Origin: Actinoallomurus sp045806665
Lineage (GTDB): Bacteria; Actinomycetota; Actinomycetes; Streptosporangiales; Streptosporangiaceae
Assembly (NCBI GenBank): GCA_045806665.1
Contig: JBJMIW010000202.1
Location: forward strand, 1-10,434
DNA: 10,434 bases
Direction: 5' to 3'
The notes beneath the pieces were generated by a model. It had not been told where the DNA came from. It searched no databases and was given only the letters and a program-made list of their open reading frames with translations. Positions 7,254-10,434 of this stretch are shown piece by piece; position 1 is the stretch's first letter, and the number at the start of each line of letters is the position of its first letter. Made by a program: the position numbers and the translations under genes.

Positions 7254-9305
7254 GTGAGCCCTCGCTTGCGACTCTGGCTGGCCGGTATTTGTACGGCGGC
7301 GCTGGTGGTCGGGGTCGGTGTCTCGATCAATCAGGTTCTCAACAACGGGGTAGTGAACTGGGGCTGGCTCACTGCCGCGATGGTCTTCGCCGGGCTGGGC
7401 GTCGCGACTGGAGGGTGGGCGACGAGGGAGCGGCCGCTTCAGCTTGCGCAGCCGGAGGGGGTTGAGGACCTGGAAGTGAGTGCGCTCTACGTGCGGCCGC
7501 GCGAGATCGCGGGCGATGCGGAGCCGCTCGTCGATCGGGCGCGGTCGTTGAAGAGGCTGAAGGACGATCTGCGCGGGCGGTCCTCCGTGGTCGTGGTGCA
7601 GGGACTGCAGGGGGCGGGCAAGACCACCCTCGTCGCCAAGGCGTGTCTGACCACGCGGCGGCGGCGCGGCGGTGAACTCCGCTGGTTCGACTGCAGGGAG
7701 TCCGGGGACCTGGACCTCAGGTCGCTCGCCGCTACCCTGGTCGTCCAGAATTCCCGCTCCGCCGCCGGACGGGAGCTGCGTGCCGCCCTGGCGCAGCAGA
7801 GCAGCAGCGACCCGGTTTGGCTCGCTCAGACCGTGATGGACTACCTGTCGGCCCAGCGAACGGTCCTGGTTATCGACAACTACCACAACGTCCATGACGA
7901 GGGCCTCGACGAGCTGGTGCACCTTGCCGAGCGGAGCGTCATGCCTTCCACGGTGCTCTTGATCAGCAGGCGACGCATCGACACGCTTCACGCCTATCCC
8001 CGAATCGGCCGCCATTCGATCGAGGGCCTCGATGCGGACATGGCACTTGAGTTCCTCAGGAAGTGGGGCGTCGTGACTGAGGAGGACGTGGCGCAACGGG
8101 TATGGGAGGCCGCCGATGGCCTTCCGCAGGCAATGCTCGTCCTCGCAGGGTGGAAGCGAGGCGATCTGACGCTCGACGGACTGAGAAGCATCCCCATACG
8201 CACGGACGATCTCAGGTCGTGGATCGAGCCGCTCTATCAGGAACTCACCGCCCGTGAGCAGGAGGTCGCGAGGCTAGTCGCGTTCCTCCACGGCCCCGTC
8301 GACCTGGGCCTCATCGATGCAGCCGACGCACACCCGGAAACGGCCGAAGTGACCCTGGACTCGCTGTGCGGCCGCCTCATCGTCACCAAGTCCGGGGAGA
8401 CCTACCGCATGCACGCGCTCGTCAGGGACTATGTCGATAATCAGATCAGTGACACGGAGCGCGCCGCGTTCGGCCCGAGAGTTGCCAGCCATTACCAGCA
8501 ACGGGCCCGGGAGTTGCTGCTGGGAGTGGACGAGCACCCGTCGTACGGGAAGCTCTACCTGGAGGCGCATCCGGATTACGTGGCCAACACCGCTCAGCAT
8601 GAGCAGCTCGTCGACGACCTCATGGCCAGGCTCGCTGAACTCTCTCTGCAACCGGGCGACGGGGAGCGGATCCTCGTCCTCGGCTCTGGGAACGGCATCC
8701 ACGACACGGCGTTCGCGAAGTACAGCCTCCGGATCACCAACCTGGACATACAGCCGGAAATCGTCAAACTGGGGAAGGCTGCCGCCGGTCGCCTCAACGC
8801 TGATATCGAGTACGTCGTCGGCGACATGACCCACCCGCTGGATTTCCCGACGGACAGCATGGATGCGGTCTTCAACATCGGGTCGTCGTTTGGTTACGAA
8901 GGTGAGGACGCCGACAACGCGGCGATATTCCGGCACGCCGCCCGGGTCCTGAAGCCCGGGCGGCCCTTCGTCTTTGAATACGTCAACGGGAGTTCCTGGT
9001 ACGAGCGGGATCCGGTCAACAGCGAGACCCTGCCGACCGGCGCGGTCCGCACGAAATACCGAATCGCCGATCGCGCAGCGCGCACCTCGCTCGATGTCAT
9101 CTCGCTTAGAAGGCCGGGCGAGGACGAGCCCGAGTGGTTCCACCACTTCGTGCACTACTACACGATCGAGACCGTCGAGCAGATGATGCGCGACGCGGGT
9201 CTCGTGGTGGTGCGGTCCTGCGGCGCCATCGGCGGACGAATCACCGGCGACCCCTTCGACAGCGAAAGCTCGGACGCGATGGTCATCATCGCCCTCGGCA
9301 CTTGA
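7254..9305 (+). CDS. Membrane-anchored STAND (NB-ARC-like) NTPase fused to SAM methyltransferase
   Basis: One 683-residue chain. Two membrane segments (about 5-23 and 37-56) place the rest in the cytosol by the positive-inside rule. An NB-ARC-like STAND ATPase follows: P-loop GLQGAGKTT (117-125), Walker B TVLVIDN (203-209, Asp208), the 'LLISRRR' strand (235-241), GLPQA (289-293, the GLPLA motif) and a winged helix ending in 'YRMHALVRDYV' (384-394), where the usual MHD motif reads MHA. Residues about 425-683 form a complete class I methyltransferase: motif I ILVLGSGNG (473-481), acidic Asp498 in 'NLDIQPEIV', 'VVGDMTHPLDFPTDSMDAVF' (521-540) and 'RVLKPG' (564-569). No DNA-methylase NPPY/DPPY motif is visible, so a small molecule or protein substrate is more likely. 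The usual STAND sensor repeats (TPR, WD40, LRR) are absent. An alternative ATG at 7122 adds 44 residues but lacks a ribosome site. No partner genes are adjacent. Substrate and role are unknown. Confidence 0.9.
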   Translation: MSPRLRLWLAGICTAALVVGVGVSINQVLNNGVVNWGWLTAAMVFAGLGVATGGWATRERPLQLAQPEGVEDLEVSALYVRPREIAGDAEPLVDRARSLKRLKDDLRGRSSVVVVQGLQGAGKTTLVAKACLTTRRRRGGELRWFDCRESGDLDLRSLAATLVVQNSRSAAGRELRAALAQQSSSDPVWLAQTVMDYLSAQRTVLVIDNYHNVHDEGLDELVHLAERSVMPSTVLLISRRRIDTLHAYPRIGRHSIEGLDADMALEFLRKWGVVTEEDVAQRVWEAADGLPQAMLVLAGWKRGDLTLDGLRSIPIRTDDLRSWIEPLYQELTAREQEVARLVAFLHGPVDLGLIDAADAHPETAEVTLDSLCGRLIVTKSGETYRMHALVRDYVDNQISDTERAAFGPRVASHYQQRARELLLGVDEHPSYGKLYLEAHPDYVANTAQHEQLVDDLMARLAELSLQPGDGERILVLGSGNGIHDTAFAKYSLRITNLDIQPEIVKLGKAAAGRLNADIEYVVGDMTHPLDFPTDSMDAVFNIGSSFGYEGEDADNAAIFRHAARVLKPGRPFVFEYVNGSSWYERDPVNSETLPTGAVRTKYRIADRAARTSLDVISLRRPGEDEPEWFHHFVHYYTIETVEQMMRDAGLVVVRSCGAIGGRITGDPFDSESSDAMVIIALGT

Positions 9306-9307
9306 GA

Positions 9308-9425
9308 ACCCGCGTCAGATCCCGCGCATGAACTCAATCATGAACGGTGGATACAAACGTGCAGGCACGAACTCCTTGACCGCACCCTGATCTGGAACCA
9401 GACACACCTACTCCACGCACTCCGC
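9308..9425 (+). pseudogene. Relic of an rve-type transposase (C-terminal piece)
   Basis: Immediately after the methyltransferase stop the plus strand reads 'PRQIPRMNSIM' (from 9310) and then, after adding one missing base behind 9342, 'ERWIQTCRHELLDRTLIWNQ' followed by 'THLLHALR' (to 9425). This is the segment around the catalytic Glu and the following helix of actinobacterial integrase-core transposases; compare 'PRMNAIMERWVGSVRRELLD' in the element at the right end of this window. Both ends are missing and one base is lost. It lies on the opposite strand from the other two rve transposases and is not simply a copy of either. Confidence 0.72.
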
Positions 9426-9439
9426 GCCCGGCAGTGTGG

Positions 9440-9624
9440 TCAGGCCGGACCCGGACCCATGACGTGCGGAGCCCGCACGGTCAGGGCCGGCAGATGCTCG
9501 CGGACGAGCAGCACGCTCGCGGCGAGTACCCACAGGACGGTCAGCACACCTGGGACCCAGGTCTGCAGCCAGCCGCCGGGCATCAGTGTGGCCCCGGTGA
9601 CACCCGCGGGGAAGGCGGCAAGCT
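9440..9624 (-). pseudogene. C-terminal fragment of an unidentified membrane protein
   Basis: A minus-strand frame enters from the adjoining insertion element and continues as about 60 host-like residues to a stop at 9440. It has one clear hydrophobic helix ('WVPGVLTVLWVLAASVLLV') followed by a short basic and Pro-containing tail. The N-terminal part is missing, replaced at about 9625 by the element end. I cannot assign a family; ABC-2-type permeases and other small membrane proteins can end this way. Confidence 0.35.
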
Positions 9625-9668
9625 TGTCGGTGCCGAATATTCGGCCTGTCGGTGCCGAAAATTCGGCC
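9625..9668. repeat. Two tandem 22-bp palindromic repeats at an element end
   Basis: Two 22-bp units lie head to tail (9625-9646 and 9647-9668), differing at a single base. Each begins TGTCGGT and contains a near-perfect palindrome: GCCGAATATTCGGC in the first (perfect over 14 bases) and GCCGAAAATTCGGC in the second. They lie 3 bases beyond the restored stop of the neighbouring transposase pseudogene (9672-9674), and the TGT start fits ends of IS3/IS481-type elements. They are most likely the terminal transposase-binding sites of that element, though an operator for a dimeric repressor would look similar. Confidence 0.7.
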
Positions 9669-9671
9669 GCC

Positions 9672-10434
9672 CTATGCGACCCGGGAGTATTCGTGTAGCA
9701 GACCACCGAGCCGGTCTCGTCGGATGACCTTGATGTCGGCGTCGACCGGGTCGGGTAACGCTCGCAATGGGCTGGCCTGGTTCAAGGCGCGGTGGGGACG
9801 GTGGGCGTTGAAATGGTCCTCGTACTCGGCGAGCACCTTGCGCAGATGCGCGGCGTGACGATGAGGAGCCGGTCGAGTAGTTCGCGGCGTACGCTGCCGA
9901 CCCAGCGTTCCATGATCGCGTTCATGCGAGGCGCCTGGACAGCGGAGCGCACGATGCGGATGCCTTCGGCGCGGAACACCTCATCGAACAGCCCGGTGAA
10001 CTTGCCGTCCCGGTCACGAATCACGAACTTGAACGACCCGGCGCGCTCCCCCAGGTCCATCAACAAGTTCCTGGCCTGCTGGGCCACCCAGCCGGCGGTC
10101 GGATTCGCGGTGACGCCCAGGACATGCACCCGGCGGGGGGCGTGCTCGACGACCGCGAAGCAGTACAGCCGGGCGAGGATGATCGTCTCAACATGAAAGA
10201 AATCACAGGCCAAGATTCCTTCGGCCTGAGCGCGCAGGAACTCTCCCCAAGCCGGCCCCGGTCTGCGGGGCGCCGGATCGACACCGGCCCTCTTCAAGAT
10301 CGCCCACACCGTCGACGGCGCGATCCTGCGACCCAGACCGGCCAGTTCCCCAGCTGATGCCGCAACACCAAGATCTCCGCCTCCTTGGAGGCCTCCGACC
10401 GCGCCAACAGAACGAGCCAGCCAAGAAGACGGAC
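9672..10434 (-). pseudogene. rve-type (IS3/IS481-like) transposase, internal deletion and frameshift, runs off window
   Basis: A relative of the transposase at 1934-2971, clearly diverged from it. From the window edge inward: 'EAEILVLRHQL', then an abrupt jump with a frame change to 'ELAGLGRRIAPSTVWAILKR'. Compared with the other copy, about 90 residues (roughly 270 bp) including the first part of the HTH region are missing. The catalytic core is kept: Asp in 'GILACDFFHVET', Asp in 'IRDRDGKF' and Glu in 'MNAIMERW'. Near 9860 a one-base deletion shifts the frame, so the open frame stops at 9782. Restoring it gives 'HLRKVLAEYEDHFNAHRPH' and a normal C-terminus 'RRDRLGGLLHEYSRVA' with TAG at 9672-9674. 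Two independent lesions make it inactive. The 5' end lies beyond the window. Confidence 0.85.

Noticed and set aside
6897..8096. Minus-strand open frame of 399 codons
   Set aside because: Opposite the P-loop part of the STAND gene; composition dominated by Arg, Pro and His, with no motif or ribosome site.
1..10434. CRISPR arrays, tRNA and rRNA genes
   Set aside because: No regularly spaced repeats, no cloverleaf or conserved TPsiC-like segment and no rRNA-like stretch was seen on either strand.

Overview
The window is high-GC DNA with GTG starts, purine-rich Shine-Dalgarno sites and protein families typical of filamentous Actinobacteria; no species can be named from the sequence alone. It reads as an accessory, decaying region. 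Only two complete-looking housekeeping or accessory genes survive (an FtsH protease and a STAND NTPase-methyltransferase fusion), set among broken transposases and gene remnants.

Layout, left to right. 1-420: a small unidentified, apparently frameshifted coding remnant on the minus strand. About 420-1930: an IS701-type element whose transposase (minus) carries an in-frame stop and a frameshift. 1934-2971: an integrase-core (rve) transposase on the minus strand, almost intact but frameshifted at its C-terminus. 3070-3225: the His-rich N-terminus of a probable heavy-metal P-type ATPase or metal-binding protein, directly downstream of ftsH and cut off on its distal side. 3222-5252: full-length ftsH (minus). 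5380-5890: remnants of a molybdopterin sulfite-oxidase-like enzyme and its overlapping ferredoxin-reductase partner, both with large deletions, plus a possible scrap of a PP2C-type phosphatase. 5890-7095: about 1.2 kb without a recognisable gene, containing two strong inverted repeats.

7254-9305 (plus) is the most interesting gene: two N-terminal membrane segments, an NB-ARC-like STAND ATPase with a winged helix, and a complete class I SAM-dependent methyltransferase, in one 683-residue chain. Directly after its stop lies a relic of a third rve-type transposase (9308-9425), then the C-terminal piece of a membrane protein (9440-9624). From about 9625 to the window end is another rve-type element (minus), which starts with two tandem 22-bp palindromic repeats and encodes a transposase with a roughly 270-bp internal deletion and a frameshift.

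How it fits together: ftsH, the metal-transport remnant and the redox-enzyme remnants point to an ancestral minus-strand stress, metal and redox neighbourhood that has been broken up by insertion sequences. The STAND-methyltransferase stands alone, with no conserved partner in the window, and looks like a self-contained ATP-controlled, membrane-tethered methyltransferase. Its job (signalling, regulation or defence) is inference only.
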